Source: Hetaerina americana (taxonomy: Eukaryota > Arthropoda > Insecta > Odonata > Calopterygidae). From it: 64,000 bases of DNA. The stretch spans positions 1-64,000 of the forward strand of contig JAKTNV010000238.1 of assembly GCA_022747635.1 (NCBI GenBank), given 5' to 3'. The notes beneath the pieces were generated by a model. It made no database searches, was not told the origin of the DNA, and was given only the letters and a program-made list of their open reading frames with translations. Below are positions 12,750-22,475 of this stretch, one piece after another (position 1 is the stretch's first letter; each line of letters starts with the position of its first letter). The position numbers were made by a program, and so were the translations under genes.

Positions 12750-13867
12750 CAGCCCCATTCCGCAAAAGTGCGTTTAACATGCTACATTCCCTTGCCCACC
12801 CTGGCATCCGAACCTCTGTCCAGCTGGTTGCCGATCATTTCGTGTGGCCCTCCCTACGTAAAGAATGCCGCAATTGGGCCCGATCCTGCTTGGAATGCCA
12901 AAAGTGCAAAACTCATCGCCACGTCCATTTACCTGTCGGGAGTTTCCCTCTTCCCACAGGACGGTTTCATCATATGCATGTGGACATCATCGGTCCCCTG
13001 CCCCAGTCCAACGGTTTCCGCTACTGTTTATTGATCGTTGACCGATTCACACGATGGCCGGAGGTATTTCCCATCACAGATATTTCAGTGGAAGTCGTGG
13101 TAAGGACGCTGGTTTCTGGATGGTTTGCCCGTTTCGGAGTTCCTCAGAGAATAACCACTGATCGTGGTTCGCAGTTCACCTCCTCTCTATTTCAGGACTT
13201 AGCAAAGACTTCCGGTGCAGAACACCTACGAACAACAGCCTACCACCCTGCCGCTAATGGATTGCTGGAACGTTTCCACCGCCATTTAAAGGCAGCCCTT
13301 ATGTGGCATTCCGATCAAAGCTGGTCAGATGCCTTCCCATGGGTACTACTCGGCATTCGATCAGCATGGAGAGAGGACCGGAAGGCCACCCCTGCCATGA
13401 TGGTGTATGGAGAACCATTATGCCTTCCTGGAGAGTTATTCTCACCTCAAACGAATCCTCCTATTGCTGAGACCCACTTCGCCGCACACATGAGAGGTCA
13501 TATGCAGCAGCTGCACCCTCTTCCCATCACCCGTCATGGAGAGAAGGTTGTTTTTCAGCACCGTGATTTTGCCTCCTCATCTCAAGTGTTTGTGCGCCAC
13601 AAGGCGACAAAGCGTGCCCTCCAGCCACCATATGATGGACCTTTCGAATTGCTAAATAGGACGGAAAAATATTTCACCCTTCGAGTCAATTGGAAGGATA
13701 CAACGGTGTCTATTGATAGACTTAAGCCAGCATTCTTTTTGAAAGATGACAGCCATCGAGATAGGATGATTACTACGTCCAGTCCCTCCGAATCCCAAGA
13801 GGCTAAAGCCCGGAACAACTATGCCCCCATGCCATGTTCGTGTCGAGGGTGGACACAACTACCAACA
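12701..13867 (+). pseudogene. gypsy integrase
   Basis: An N-terminal HHCC zinc-binding region is visible: [11 protein letters not shown] then CLECQKCK. The catalytic core shows the three acidic residues in [10 protein letters not shown] (D), [11 protein letters not shown] (D) and [13 protein letters not shown] (E). A C-terminal basic GPF-type region follows ([12 protein letters not shown], then [10 protein letters not shown]). The frame is open from the zinc region to about 13870 and is full length for the family. It is out of frame with RNase H and has no promoter LTR, so it cannot be expressed as part of a working polyprotein. It would insert element DNA into the host genome if functional. 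Confidence 0.87.
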
Positions 13868-13868
13868 A

Positions 13869-14418
13869 AAATTTTATTACTCCTAACTAAACACAAAATC
13901 CATCATCCTACTCTCTATCAGGTCCCTCTTCATCTTTGAGTACTTTCTTCCTCCCTTCATCCCGTCCAACAACCCTATCCTGTTCCTTCCCTTTCCTCTT
14001 TTGCCCAACATTCTACCCTCTATCACAGTCTTCAACATCCCACTGCCGGTCAAAACCCCCTTCATCCACTTTTCCTGCCTCCATAGGATTGCTCCCAACA
14101 AAGCCCTCTCTTCGCCCACCATACCAAGTACTTCCTCATTTGTTTTCTTCTCTGTCCATTTCACCTTCTCCATTCTTCTCCACACCCACATTTCAAAAGC
14201 CTCCAGTCTACGTCTATCCTCCTGCTTCAATGACCACGTTTCCGCTCCGTACATAGCTACGCTCCATATCAAAGTTTTTACGAGTCTCTTCTTAACATCC
14301 TTACTCAAAGTCCCTGTCATCAACTCCCTCCTCCTTGTGAAAGCCTCTTTGCCTAGCGCAATTCTTCTCTTTACGTCCCTACTACTTTGACCGTGTTGGT
14401 CCAAAACACTACCGAATT
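13869..14418 (-). mobile_element. RTE-like LINE, 5'-truncated 3' end
   Basis: The minus strand encodes the last ~170 residues of the same RTE-like ORF2 seen at 25.6-28.5, 56.5-59.5 and 63.3-64 kb. Recognisable phrases are FTRRRELMTGTLSKD, TLIWSVAMYGAETWSLK and FEMWVWRRMEKVKWT. The 5' break is inside 'CGGTAGTGTTTTGGACC', a phrase also present in the other copies. The 3' end, 'GGAGTAATAAAA', also matches copy 1 at about 28529. The frame is open (13883-14404), so this is a fairly young, truncated insertion abutting the gypsy integrase. Confidence 0.82.
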
Positions 14419-14530
14419 AGGCGATTTTCCTGGTGGTAACGGTCAAGTATGGTCACAGCTCTTACAACGAAAATTACATACGGACACATAAAAACAGATA
14501 AAAGACAAAATATTTTTACATACAATGGCA

Positions 14531-14592
14531 CTTCCACATCACATACAAACAAACTTCCACATCACATACAAAATGCCGTCCACATCACATAC
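14531..14592. repeat. Short tandem repeat, three 16-bp units
   Basis: The unit CTTCCACATCACATAC occurs at 14531-14546 and 14554-14569, with a variant at 14577-14592, spaced 23 bases apart. It lies just past the 3' end of the reverse-strand LINE at 14625-16059 and may be its 3' untranslated or tail sequence. Confidence 0.7.
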
Positions 14593-14624
14593 GAACAATA
14601 TTTTAATATCAACAATAATGTTTA

Positions 14625-16059
14625 TTACACAGTGGCTGCTTTACATTTATACTTAAAACTTCTAAAATTGGATGGAAAGGGCTCAAACAAACCTCCAGGC
14701 AGCTGGTTCCAATCAGTTATAGTTCTATTTAAAAAAGAGTATTTTTTCTTATTTGATTTTTGAGTCCTTATTTTTATTTTGTGGCTATGGTCGTTTTTTC
14801 CCTTTAAGTTAGGCTTCTCGATCCCTTGCAATAAATCTTCCCACGCTTCGTCCTTTTTAACAATTCTATACATCGCGCCTGACCTACTCCTTTTTCTTCT
14901 ATTTTTCAAACTCTCCCATTTCAGTATATCTAACACTTCTGTGACACTATCTGTTCTTTGGTGCCTTCCGAGTACATATCTTGCTGCCTTTCTTTGAACT
15001 TTTTCGATCTTTTTAATATGTCCCACCTCATATGGATCCCATACTATGGAGGAGTATTCTAGGATAGGGGTAACCAGTGCCTTATATGCTTTTTCTTTTG
15101 TGGCTACGCTACCTCCTTTTAAATTTCTCATCACCCAATGATATAATTTAAATGCCTTCCGTGTCAAATTATCTACTTGGACTCCCTAGTTAAATAAATG
15201 CCTAAATATTTGCATTGACTGGTACATGGGATTCTTTCTCCAAAGAGGGTGTAAATTTCCTTTTCTGCATTATTATTATTTGAAAAATGTATATGCTTAC
15301 TTTTACTTATATTAATGCCCATATTATTATTTTTAACCCAGTCACCAAGGCGATCCATGTCATTTTGTAGTATTACGTGGTCATTTACATGCTCTTTCCG
15401 TCTGTATATAATGCAGTCATCAGCAAAGAGTCTTATTTGGGAATGTAAATTGTTTGGTAGATCGTTTACGTAAATTAGGAAGAGTAATGGCCCTAGAACA
15501 CTGCCTTGTGGAACTCCTGCTAAACCGCTCGCCTCATTTGAAAATGTATCCCCTAATTTTAATTTTTGAGTTCTGCCTCTAAGAAATTTTTTTATCCATT
15601 GTTTTACCCTCAAGTCCAATGGTATCGAATCCAAATTTAACAATAATTTATCGTGAGGCACTCGGTCGAAACCTGCCAAAAAATCAACAATTACTGCATC
15701 CACATCCTTTCCTTCGTCTATTGCGTCGCCGATCCCAAAAGCTGCGTTTCACTCGAGTATCGCGTTCTAAACCCATGTTTGTGTTTGAATACCCATTACC
15801 GAATGTAGTCAGCAATTCTTTTTTCCATTATTTTGCAAACAACTGAGGTAATGCTTACCGGTCTATAATTGCTGGCAATTGTTTTATCCCCTTTCTTTGA
15901 AATTGGTGTAATATTTGCTTTTTTCCAATCACTGGGCAAGGCATCATTATTTAAAGTTACTTTGAATAGATGACTCAGGTACAAAGCTATTGCGGTATCA
16001 CCCAGTTTTAGAATGTCAATTGAGATATTATCCGGTCCCACTGACTCTTTTTTCCTCAT
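14625..16059 (-). pseudogene. CR1/L2-like LINE reverse transcriptase relic
   Basis: Read on the minus strand from 16059 downward. RT fingers: KESVGPDNISIDILKL, PSDWKKANITPISKKGDK, ASNYRPVSITSVVCKIMEKR. Palm: GVPQGSVLGPLLFLIYVNDL, and the catalytic IRLFADDCIIYRR box at about 15420. Thumb and C-terminal region: CKYLGIYL, then PILEYSSIVWDPYEVGHIKK and VQRKAARYVLGR. Three frames are involved, with breaks near 15796-15703 and 15173, so it is inactive although the FADD box is intact. The 5' half (endonuclease and ORF1) is absent. It ends upstream near a mariner remnant. Confidence 0.85.
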
Positions 16060-16255
16060 CCTCCTTATTTTTTCACAAAATATGAGTCCTCCACGATAAT
16101 ACCGTTTGTCGAGGGCAGTAAGCTATTTGGTGCTGTTATACTGATGAAGTTCTCTGAATGTTGAATGTTTCCCATATTTTCTCCACTGTCGCCGCACTAT
16201 ATGCTTGTATCTCTCAATTTTCAGGGAATATTGATTTTTCATTAAACGTCTGACT

Positions 16256-16352
16256 ATGGTACCAAATCGGGAGAATAGGTCAGGTGCGGATACATGGCAA
16301 CGCCGTATTTGGCCAGGAGCTGTCTCACGACGAGCACGATCACTTGGTCGAC
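16256..16352 (-). pseudogene. mariner-like transposase, C-terminal catalytic piece
   Basis: The minus strand reads VDQVIVLVVRQLLAKYG then MYPHLTYSPDLVP, the last-aspartate region of the mariner D,D34D catalytic domain (PYSPDLAP pattern). It is the third part of one mariner copy, in frame with the piece at 19937-20071 once the PLE and one copy of the 14-bp duplication are removed. About 150 residues that should separate LSVDQV from RQLLAKY are missing in the ancestral, pre-insertion reading. The mariner was therefore already an internally deleted, non-autonomous copy when it was hit. Confidence 0.78.
16339..16352. repeat. Left target-site duplication of the PLE
   Basis: ATCACTTGGTCGAC is repeated exactly at 19937-19950. 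Both copies read VDQVI in the interrupted mariner frame. Confidence 0.82.
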
Positions 16353-16717
16353 GGAAAGAATATAAAACCCAAAGCCGTGCACTTAAGGGCACTTATAGGG
16401 GGAATAAAGAAGGGGGTTTACAGGGAGTGAGAAAGTTATAGCAATCACTCAATCACTCCCGTATATGTAGACACATTGACCGTCGTGAATCGCAAACACA
16501 CAACACTCAGGGTTTACGGGGCGGGAAGCCCGACGCCAGTGACCCGTCACTCAAACAAATGAAATATAAAATAAATAGTTCTAACAATTACTCCCTTGAT
16601 CAGGTATTTGCACAACAAATTGACCTTCACAAGTCGCAACCACACAAACACTCAGGGTTTACGGGGCGGGAAGCCCGACGCCAGTGACCCGTCACTCAAA
16701 CTAGGAAGACACTGTAA
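16353..16717 (-). repeat. PLE left inverted flank (~365 bp)
   Basis: This is the reverse complement of 19537-19905 with scattered differences. Shared landmarks are GGAAAGAATAT at the outer edge, the run ending in GTTTACAGGGAGTGAGAAAG, and GAAGACACTGTAAG at the inner edge. Within it a ~65-base block (CTCAGGGTTTACGGGGCGGG through GTGACCCGTCACTCAAAC) occurs twice, at about 16507-16559 and 16646-16701. The flank is thus itself a tandem of two units. Confidence 0.83.
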
Positions 16718-16732
16718 GTGACTACCTCAACT

Positions 16733-16996
16733 ACCCACCACTACAAACTACCTCACCACCCACAACTAACAAAAGGTTCTTCCTTCTATCTTCAAAAAAA
16801 TCAAATACACACCCACATTTGTTAGTCAAACTAAACTGGAACACCTATTTGTTAATCCAAAAGATCCTATTGAGACCCTAGACAAATCTGGAATCTACAA
16901 AATCTCCTGCCCACATTGTGACCTTTCTTACATCGGGCAAACTCGCAGAAATATTCGAACACGCTTTAAAGAACACGCTGCATGTTACAGACTGCC
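16733..16996 (+). pseudogene. Partial upstream copy of PLE 3' coding end
   Basis: Nearly identical to about 18795-19050 of the main ORF (late linker and GIY-YIG core, IYKISCPHC then YIGQTRRNIRTRF). A one-base insertion ('GGTTCTTCC' against 'GGTCTTCC') breaks its frame. It ends abruptly at 16996, where sequence leading into the main ORF begins. This is a head-to-tail partial dimer. Confidence 0.82.
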
Positions 16997-17088
16997 AAAG
17001 TAACGGAATTCTCCCCCGATTCATCTCCTCGACCACCTTCGGAAAAACCAATTTTTCCGCTATGATTCCATGATAAAAAGCCGTATTT

Positions 17089-19261
17089 TTGAAGTCTAAA
17101 ATCCAATTCCTTTACGCAAAAAGATCAAAACTTGAAATTGAAGCCTACAATATTCATCTTAAGTTAACGGCAGGTCTGGATTCAATTGAATTTACCGAGT
17201 GGTTAGAATATGATAGGAAAGTCCATTCAGTCAGCATCCATAAGCTACGGCCAAAACAATTCTCAATTTCCTAGAAATTCTTCTCCCTCAAGGACGAAAG
17301 CACCCATCCTCATGTCGCCAAGGCGAAGCAATTCCCTTTTGTAGTTAATCTTTCCGAGACCAGCTTCTCCCGTGAGGAGTTAATTTTACTAAACCGGGGC
17401 CTGATTTTCAGTGTTAAACCCCCAAAACCACCCTGGAATGATCTCATTGCACACATAGCATCTGCCATTAAATACCTTGATATGGGAACCAAGAATCAAA
17501 TCCGGGATTGCTGTGGGAACCAAATTAGGAAAAACCTTACGCAAGTCCCCAACAAGAGTGTACAACCTCCGAGTAACCTCTTTCCTCTTATCCGCTCACT
17601 TCGTAACACAAACTGCTTCTACTTAAAATCTGACAAAGGGAATTCCTGTGTTATTCTGGACAAAGACACCTATCTTCAAAAAATGCAATCTCTAATTGAC
17701 AATGGTCCCTACACCAAAATCTTAAAAAACCCCCTCAACAAAATGATCCTAAGCTATAAGTCTGCATTAACTAATTGCAAGCACCTAATCGATAAAAAAC
17801 TTAAATTCAGACTTAATGTTCCGAACCCACACCTCTCACGCCTATACGGACTCTCAAAAATACATAAAACAGATTGCCCCATGCGCCCCATTGTGTCCGC
17901 CATCAATTCTCCCACCTACGAAATATCCAAGTGGCTTACGGGTGAATTCTCCAAGTTTGGGTTTCAAAGTTCATCCAATATCAGAAATTCCATCGATTTC
18001 ATTGAAAAAATCAAAAACATCACTCTTACAGACCATGAAATTCTTGTCCTTTGATGTAGAGTCACTCTTTCAAAGTGTTCCAATCCCGGATACCATAACA
18101 TTTGTGGCGGAGTGGCTCCAGTCTAAGAACATCTCCCCGGAAGAAATTAGAGAATACATCCTCCTGACGAACCTTGTTATGAGTAACAACTATTTCTCCT
18201 TCATCAATTCATTTTACAAACAAGACTTCGGCACCACGATGGGAAATTCCCTTTCTCCATTTCTAGCAAACCTGTTCATGTCCCGCTTTGAAGAGCAATG
18301 TCAAGAAAAATTTACCTATTTCCCAAAGGTTTGGTTCAGATATGTCGATGATATATTCGCAGTCTTCGATACTAACTCATCCTCTTTAGAAGCATTCCAA
18401 AAACAACTCAACAACCAATATCCCTCAATTAAGTTCACAGTCGAATCTGAAACAGATCGGTCCCTCCCCTTTCTTGATCTTAAGATATCCAGGACCCCCT
18501 CCAACCACCTCTCATTCAACATCTACAGGAAACCAATCCACACCAACAATTACATACACGAATCTTCTTTCGATCACAAAACACACAAATTCGCTGCCTA
18601 CCACATCCTAGTACATAGGCTCCTCAATGTACCTTTGTCCAAAGCGGATTTCCAAACAGAATTAAAACACATAAAACACACGGCCGTGGTGAACGGCTAC
18701 TCTGAAAAGCTCATTGATAACATCTTAAAAAAACACAGGAACAAAAGACATCTCCAAAATAACACTACAATGTATACACCAGGTGACAAGCAATTTGTCA
18801 AACTACCTCACCACCCACAACTAACAAAAGGTCTTCCTTCTATCTTCAAAAAAATCAAATACACACCCGCATTTGTAAGTCAAACTAAACTGAAACACCT
18901 ATTTGTTAATCCAAAAGATCCTATTGAGACCCTAGACAAATCTGGAATCTACAAAATCTCCTGCCCACATTGTGGCCTTTCTTACATCGGGCAAACTCGC
19001 AGAAATATTCGCACACGCTTTAAAGAACACGCTGCATGTTACAGACTGGGAAATTTCAACAAATCATCTGTCGCCCAACACATACACGAAAACTCACACA
19101 ACATCACAATTGAAGACCTACAGCTATTGAAACATGTGCCTAATCACCTACTCGACCATTACGAAAGTCTGTACATTAACAAAACGAAAGAAAAACTCAT
19201 GAACAGTGACAAAGGCCCAATATCGTCATCCTTGTTTTCAATCTCCCTTCCGGAATCATGA
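17089..19261 (+). pseudogene. Penelope-like reverse transcriptase with GIY-YIG nuclease
   Basis: One protein in two frames. N-terminal region 17089-18050: in-frame stop at 17272-17274, then continuous from 17281 (FSLKDESTHPHVAKAK, KSDKGNSCVILDKDTY, LYGLSKIHKTDCPMRPIVS). A +1 shift near 18030-18050 leads to FLSFDVESLFQSVPI (palm motif A), TTMGNSLSPFLANLFM, and the catalytic VWFRYVDDIFAVF at about 18330-18370. Then come PFLDLKISR and a linker. The C-terminal endonuclease is SGIYKISC followed by GLSYIGQTRRNIRTRF and HIHENSHNI. Family knowledge: PLEs copy RNA at a nick, related to telomerase RT, and the GIY-YIG domain cuts the target. The catalytic residues look intact, so only the stop and shift disable it. 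Confidence 0.9.
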
Positions 19262-19463
19262 CCGTCCCTTCCCCAACGGTCAAACGACCATCCCCCCCCT
19301 TTGACCTTCAAATTTCCCAAGAATTGAACCTTTTCCTGTTGGCCCCTCGCCCGCCCACCCGTGCTCCCCCCCCCATAACCTTCCCCTGTCCATTACCATC
19401 CCCCCCTCCCCTACTTAACTTTTACTTATATATTTTGGCTCCAACTAATTTCATCATTCTTCT

Positions 19464-19501
19464 CTGAAGAGGCCTGCTTAGCATGCGAAACACCTGGTGT
19501 C
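19464..19501 (+). ncRNA. Candidate minimal hammerhead ribozyme of the PLE
   Basis: The conserved boxes appear in order: CTGAAGAG (CUGANGA box), a stem-loop GCCTGC-TTA-GCATGC forming helix II, CGAAAC (GAAA box), a very short helix III ACAC-CTG-GTGT, and TC at the expected cleavage point (UH, H = C at 19501). Helix I is weak here (AG with CT). Established knowledge: PLEs of many animals carry minimal hammerheads with a short helix III in their terminal regions. Position after the ORF and before the inverted flank fits. One helix II pair is a mismatch and one G may bulge, so activity is uncertain. Confidence 0.66.
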
Positions 19502-19536
19502 AGTTTTTTCGGCACTATTTCCCCACCAGCACTGTG

Positions 19537-19905
19537 CTTACAGTGTCTTCATAGTTTGAGTGACGGGTCACTGGCGTCGGGGTTCCAACCCCGTAAACCC
19601 TGAGTGTGTCTGTGTTTGTCACTTGCGAAGGTCAATTTGTTTGCAAATACCTGAGCGAGGGCGTAAGTGTTATATTTTTTTATTTTATACTTCATTGGTC
19701 TGAATGACGGGTCACTGGCGTCGGGCTTCCTGCCCCGTAAACCCTGAGTGTGTGTGTGGTTGCGATTCACGACGGTCAATGTGTCTACATATACCGGAAT
19801 GGTTGAGTGATTACTATAACTTTCTCACTCCCTGTAAACCCCCTTCTTTATTCCCCCTAAAAGTGCCCTTAAGTGTAAGGCTTTGGGTCTAATATTCTTT
19901 CCATT
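19537..19905 (+). repeat. PLE right inverted flank (~369 bp)
   Basis: Inverted partner of 16353-16717. It contains two units of GTCACTGGCGTCGG followed by CCCCGTAAACCCTGAGTGTG (about 19568 and 19711), mirroring the double unit on the left. Positions 19906-19936 beyond it have no partner on the left and are taken as the element's extra 3' sequence. Confidence 0.82.
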
Positions 19906-19936
19906 CACTCGGCCGTAGTACGTTCTTTATCTATTT

Positions 19937-19950
19937 ATCACTTGGTCGAC
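19937..19950. repeat. Right target-site duplication of the PLE
   Basis: An exact copy of 16339-16352 (ATCACTTGGTCGAC). Confidence 0.82.
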
Positions 19951-20071
19951 ACTCAGAATTTTCGGCACCGTCTTGGCGCACATCTTGCGCATGGCCAAAT
20001 CCTGTGTAATAATGCGTTGGATGTTGGATGCAGACAGACCCAACTTGTCTGCCATTTCTCCACTAGTTTCT
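19937..20071 (-). pseudogene. mariner-like transposase, middle DNA-binding piece
   Basis: The minus strand reads GEMADKLGLSASNIQRI, ITQDLAMRKMCAKTVPKI and LSVDQVI. This is the second helix-turn-helix and linker of mariner transposases (pattern IA.ELGIS..SV..IL.EDLNMR.VSAK.VPR.L). Upstream, past LINE copy A, the frame continues from 25016-25300. Joining across the LINE and one 'TAGTT' gives an unbroken RRLTSGEMADKLG. Downstream it continues across the PLE to 16352. Confidence 0.82.
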
Positions 20072-20517
20072 TCATTCTCTGCCTGGCTTCTGCCGAGAAC
20101 AGACGTGCTCGAGCTCGCTCCCTAGAACCGGTTCGACCCTACCTGAGACTACCTGCGTGCCTGCTGATACTTCTGTACCTCTGTGTTTGTTCTTCCCTAG
20201 TGAAGTGTAGTTTAGTGTTAGCTTTAAGTTTGTGAAATAGTTAAGTTTATTTAGTTTTTGTGTTGCTTGTTATTAGTTTTAATTGTTTGGTGGTATTCCT
20301 AGTCGGAACTCGTAGTGGCTTGCGGTGGTTTTTGTCCGTCGAATCTAATTGGTTATCGGTGAGTGCTTTATTTTCTTTACCATCTTTTTTCTTTCCTTTC
20401 TTTACTATCTTCCAAAGCGTAACTTATTGATTGAGGTAAATTTAACTAACCCCTCTTAGAAATTTTAGCGTAGCGTATACAAGTTAGCTTTTGTTGGGAA
20501 CTCGGTTGTTATTTAAG
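20072..20517 (+). promoter_or_regulatory. LINE copy A 5' untranslated region
   Basis: 446 bases precede the ORF1 ATG. They begin with a GC-rich stretch (CGAGCTCGCTCCCTAGAACC) and then turn T-rich. The region is conserved with 41485-41946. LINEs carry an internal promoter in the 5' region; its exact elements cannot be seen here. Confidence 0.65.
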
Positions 20518-21543
20518 ATGGCTTCATCTAGGTCCCCTGTTGCCATGCTCGAAGGCACTGGCGAATGCGCGGCTTTAAGGGCCCGTATTGTCATGCTGGA
20601 GAGAATGGTGCGGGAGCTTCGATCGGAGATCGCTGGCCGGAGGACTCCCCTCAGGAGAGATGGTGCTCGGGGTAAGAATACGAAAGCCCGCCACGCCCAT
20701 ATGGGTGCACGGATTCGTCCGAATGCAACACGTGGCTGGGCGATTAGAGACCTACCCCGTGTCCCATCTCCCAACGAGGGAGTGTCTCACGTCCGTAGGT
20801 CGGACGATTGGAGGGTCGTCTCTCGGGGCAAGGGGAAGGTAACGCTGCGGCGTGGATTGGACTCTGCGGAGGCAGATACCATCCCCGTCTCCAACAGGTA
20901 CCAGGTGCTGTCGGATGACAGCACCACCGTACCTGCAGCCCCTATCCCTACTCCGAGGGCACTGCCTAGGGTAAGACGTCAGGGAACGGGAAGGGAGGGA
21001 GTTGTAGTAATAGGTAGCTCCAATGTCCGTCGTGTAATGGTTCCATTGAGGGAAAGGGCGCGCCGCGTAGGCGCCGATCAACGGGTGACCGCCTGGTGTA
21101 TACCAGGCGGAGGAGTCCCTCAGGTGACGAAGGCGATCGAGGCGGCGGTCAAAGGCACGAAGTGCTCTAGGCTGCAGGTCGTGGCCCATGTGGGCACCAA
21201 CGACGTCACGGACCGTGGATCTGAGGAGGTCCTCCGTTCCCTTAGGGAACTGAGCTCCGAGGTGAAGCGCGTCCAGGGCGTCGAGGGGGTTTGGCTGGGA
21301 CTAACGGTCTGCAGCATCGTTCCGAGGGAGGATCGCGGGTCTCTGGTTTGGAGCCGAGTGGAAGGCATAAACCAGAGACTATCGAGATTCTGCTCGGACA
21401 TAGGAGCCTCCTTCGTCGACCTGAGACCAACCCTCCGATCTTGCAGGACTCCCCTTAACCGATCTGGGGTCCATTACACGGCGGAAGCGGCGAGTAAGGT
21501 GGCGGATAGGATACTCGACCACTGTAGGCCTTTTTTAGGATAA
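20518..21543 (+). CDS. LINE ORF1 protein with SGNH esterase-like domain (copy A)
   Basis: 341 residues from ATG at 20518; copy B starts at the same MASSRSPVAMLEG. An upstream in-frame ATG at 20491 is not conserved. Residues ~20-45 (ARIVMLERMVRELRSEIAGR) look like a short coiled coil, followed by a basic Arg-rich linker. From ~residue 165 an SGNH-hydrolase fold is readable: VVVIGSSNVRR (block I, candidate nucleophile Ser), VVAHVGTNDVTD (block III, Asn) and RSGVHYTAEAA (block V His). Family knowledge: CR1-like LINEs often carry an esterase in ORF1, with nucleic-acid chaperone or membrane roles proposed but unsettled. The frame is intact. It precedes the endonuclease frame by ~107 bases. Confidence 0.82.
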   Translation: MASSRSPVAMLEGTGECAALRARIVMLERMVRELRSEIAGRRTPLRRDGARGKNTKARHAHMGARIRPNATRGWAIRDLPRVPSPNEGVSHVRRSDDWRVVSRGKGKVTLRRGLDSAEADTIPVSNRYQVLSDDSTTVPAAPIPTPRALPRVRRQGTGREGVVVIGSSNVRRVMVPLRERARRVGADQRVTAWCIPGGGVPQVTKAIEAAVKGTKCSRLQVVAHVGTNDVTDRGSEEVLRSLRELSSEVKRVQGVEGVWLGLTVCSIVPREDRGSLVWSRVEGINQRLSRFCSDIGASFVDLRPTLRSCRTPLNRSGVHYTAEAASKVADRILDHCRPFLG

Positions 21544-21650
21544 AGGGCAGGTCACTTAGTGGGTCAGTAACATCTGGGGATAGCGCGTATAATATTATTA
21601 ATAAAAATATAAAAGTCACCGACAACACTGGCATTGATTTAGAAAGAATT

Positions 21651-22475
21651 GTGACACGCACTTCCCCACAAAGGCGTCCTAAACTACAGTCAGGCACAAA
21701 TAAGGACGTTATTCAACATCAAAATAACTTAACTATACTTGTTATAAATTGCAGAAGCCTCAAGAACAAATCAGCGGATCTAGAACACATAATCCAAACT
21801 CATTCCGCTGATATAGTATTAGGCACAGAGAGTTGGCTGTGCAATTACATAAACGACCAAGAAATTTTCCCAATAGATTTCAAAGTTTACCGACACGATA
21901 GAGATACAAGACCCGGAGGAGGGGTTTTCGTGGCAGTGAAAAGTCATTTTGAAAGCAGGCAAGTTTCATTTGAAAATAATAACATAGAAAGTGTTTGGTG
22001 CACCTTAATACGGACCAATCAACCCAACATAAATTTATGCTCTTTCTACAGACCTCCAGACTCAGATTTGAAAACACTTCACACCCTCAACGATCAAATT
22101 TACAATTTTACACGTAAATATAATAACAGCATAAACATAATTGGTGTTGACTTTAATCTCCCTGGTATAGATTGGGACAACAATATCGTTATATCTGGGA
22201 CCCGCGATCGCGAATCTTGCAATTCCATGATAAAATTGGTTCAAAGAAACTCCCTCCATCAAGCAGTACGCATGCCCACCCGTGGAAAAAACATATTGGA
22301 TCTATTTCTTACAAACACGCCGGAACGTATTATTAGTGTATCAACTGATGAGGGCTTGAGTGACCATAAAGCAATTAATGTCCACTTGGACATAGAAATA
22401 AAAATGATTGTTAAACCAAAAAGAAAATTTATAATTACCATAAAGCAGACTTTGAATCTTTTGCCAATCAATTAA
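21651..22475 (+). pseudogene. LINE ORF2 apurinic-like endonuclease (copy A)
   Basis: The exonuclease-endonuclease-phosphatase fold used to nick target DNA shows as LTILVINCRSLKNKSADL (Asn motif), VLGTESWLC (catalytic Glu), PGGGVFVAVK, CSFYRPPDSD, IIGVDFNLPGIDW and GLSDHKAINV (SDH motif). GGDFN has become GVDFN here; copy B keeps GGDFN. The frame should run on into RT, but at about 22428-22436 a base is missing compared with the expected reading. The frame ends after IKQTLNLLPIN instead of passing into the RT frame. The same fault exists in copy B. Confidence 0.87.

Larger units (their letters stand above)
11229..13868 (+). mobile_element. Truncated Ty3/gypsy retrotransposon, CsRn1-like
   Basis: Protease, the start of RT, RNase H and integrase follow in gypsy order on the plus strand. 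The protease segment with an IPTYG-like element (here ISTYGR), the phrase DVSQPIIGAEFL and the 'LLVD..NQRL' ending is typical of the CsRn1/Kabuki branch. The 5' LTR and nearly all of gag are missing on the left. No 3' LTR is visible on the right, where a reverse-strand RTE 3' end abuts at 13869. Internally the polymerase palm is deleted. This is a dead copy in three reading frames. The clade assignment comes from motif memory; the superfamily is secure. Confidence 0.85.
16353..19936 (+). mobile_element. Penelope-like element with inverted flanks, GIY-YIG
   Basis: The unit lies between two copies of the 14-mer ATCACTTGGTCGAC (16339-16352 and 19937-19950), taken as the target-site duplication in the mariner. 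Inside, in order, are an inverted flank (16353-16717), a partial direct copy of the element's 3' coding end (16733-16996), the main ORF (17089-19261), a candidate hammerhead ribozyme (19464-19501) and the opposite inverted flank (19537-19905). Partial tandem and inverted copies at the ends are a known habit of PLEs. The ORF carries one stop and one frameshift, so this copy is inactive. Confidence 0.88.

Noticed and set aside
14001..14390. Plus-strand frames at 13936-14390 as small genes
   Set aside because: They are shadows of the minus-strand RTE 3' coding sequence; the same shadow appears antisense to other RTE copies.
16400..16710. CRISPR-like direct repeats in the doubled CTCAGGGTTTACGGGG blocks
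   Set aside because: Only two units, in a eukaryotic PLE flank, mirrored at the other end in inverted orientation.
22425..22440. Programmed -1 frameshift at AAATTTA
   Set aside because: The heptamer is not in the phase required by the zero frame (codons are AAA TTT ATA), so a standard slippery mechanism is not supported; kept only as an open question in the findings.
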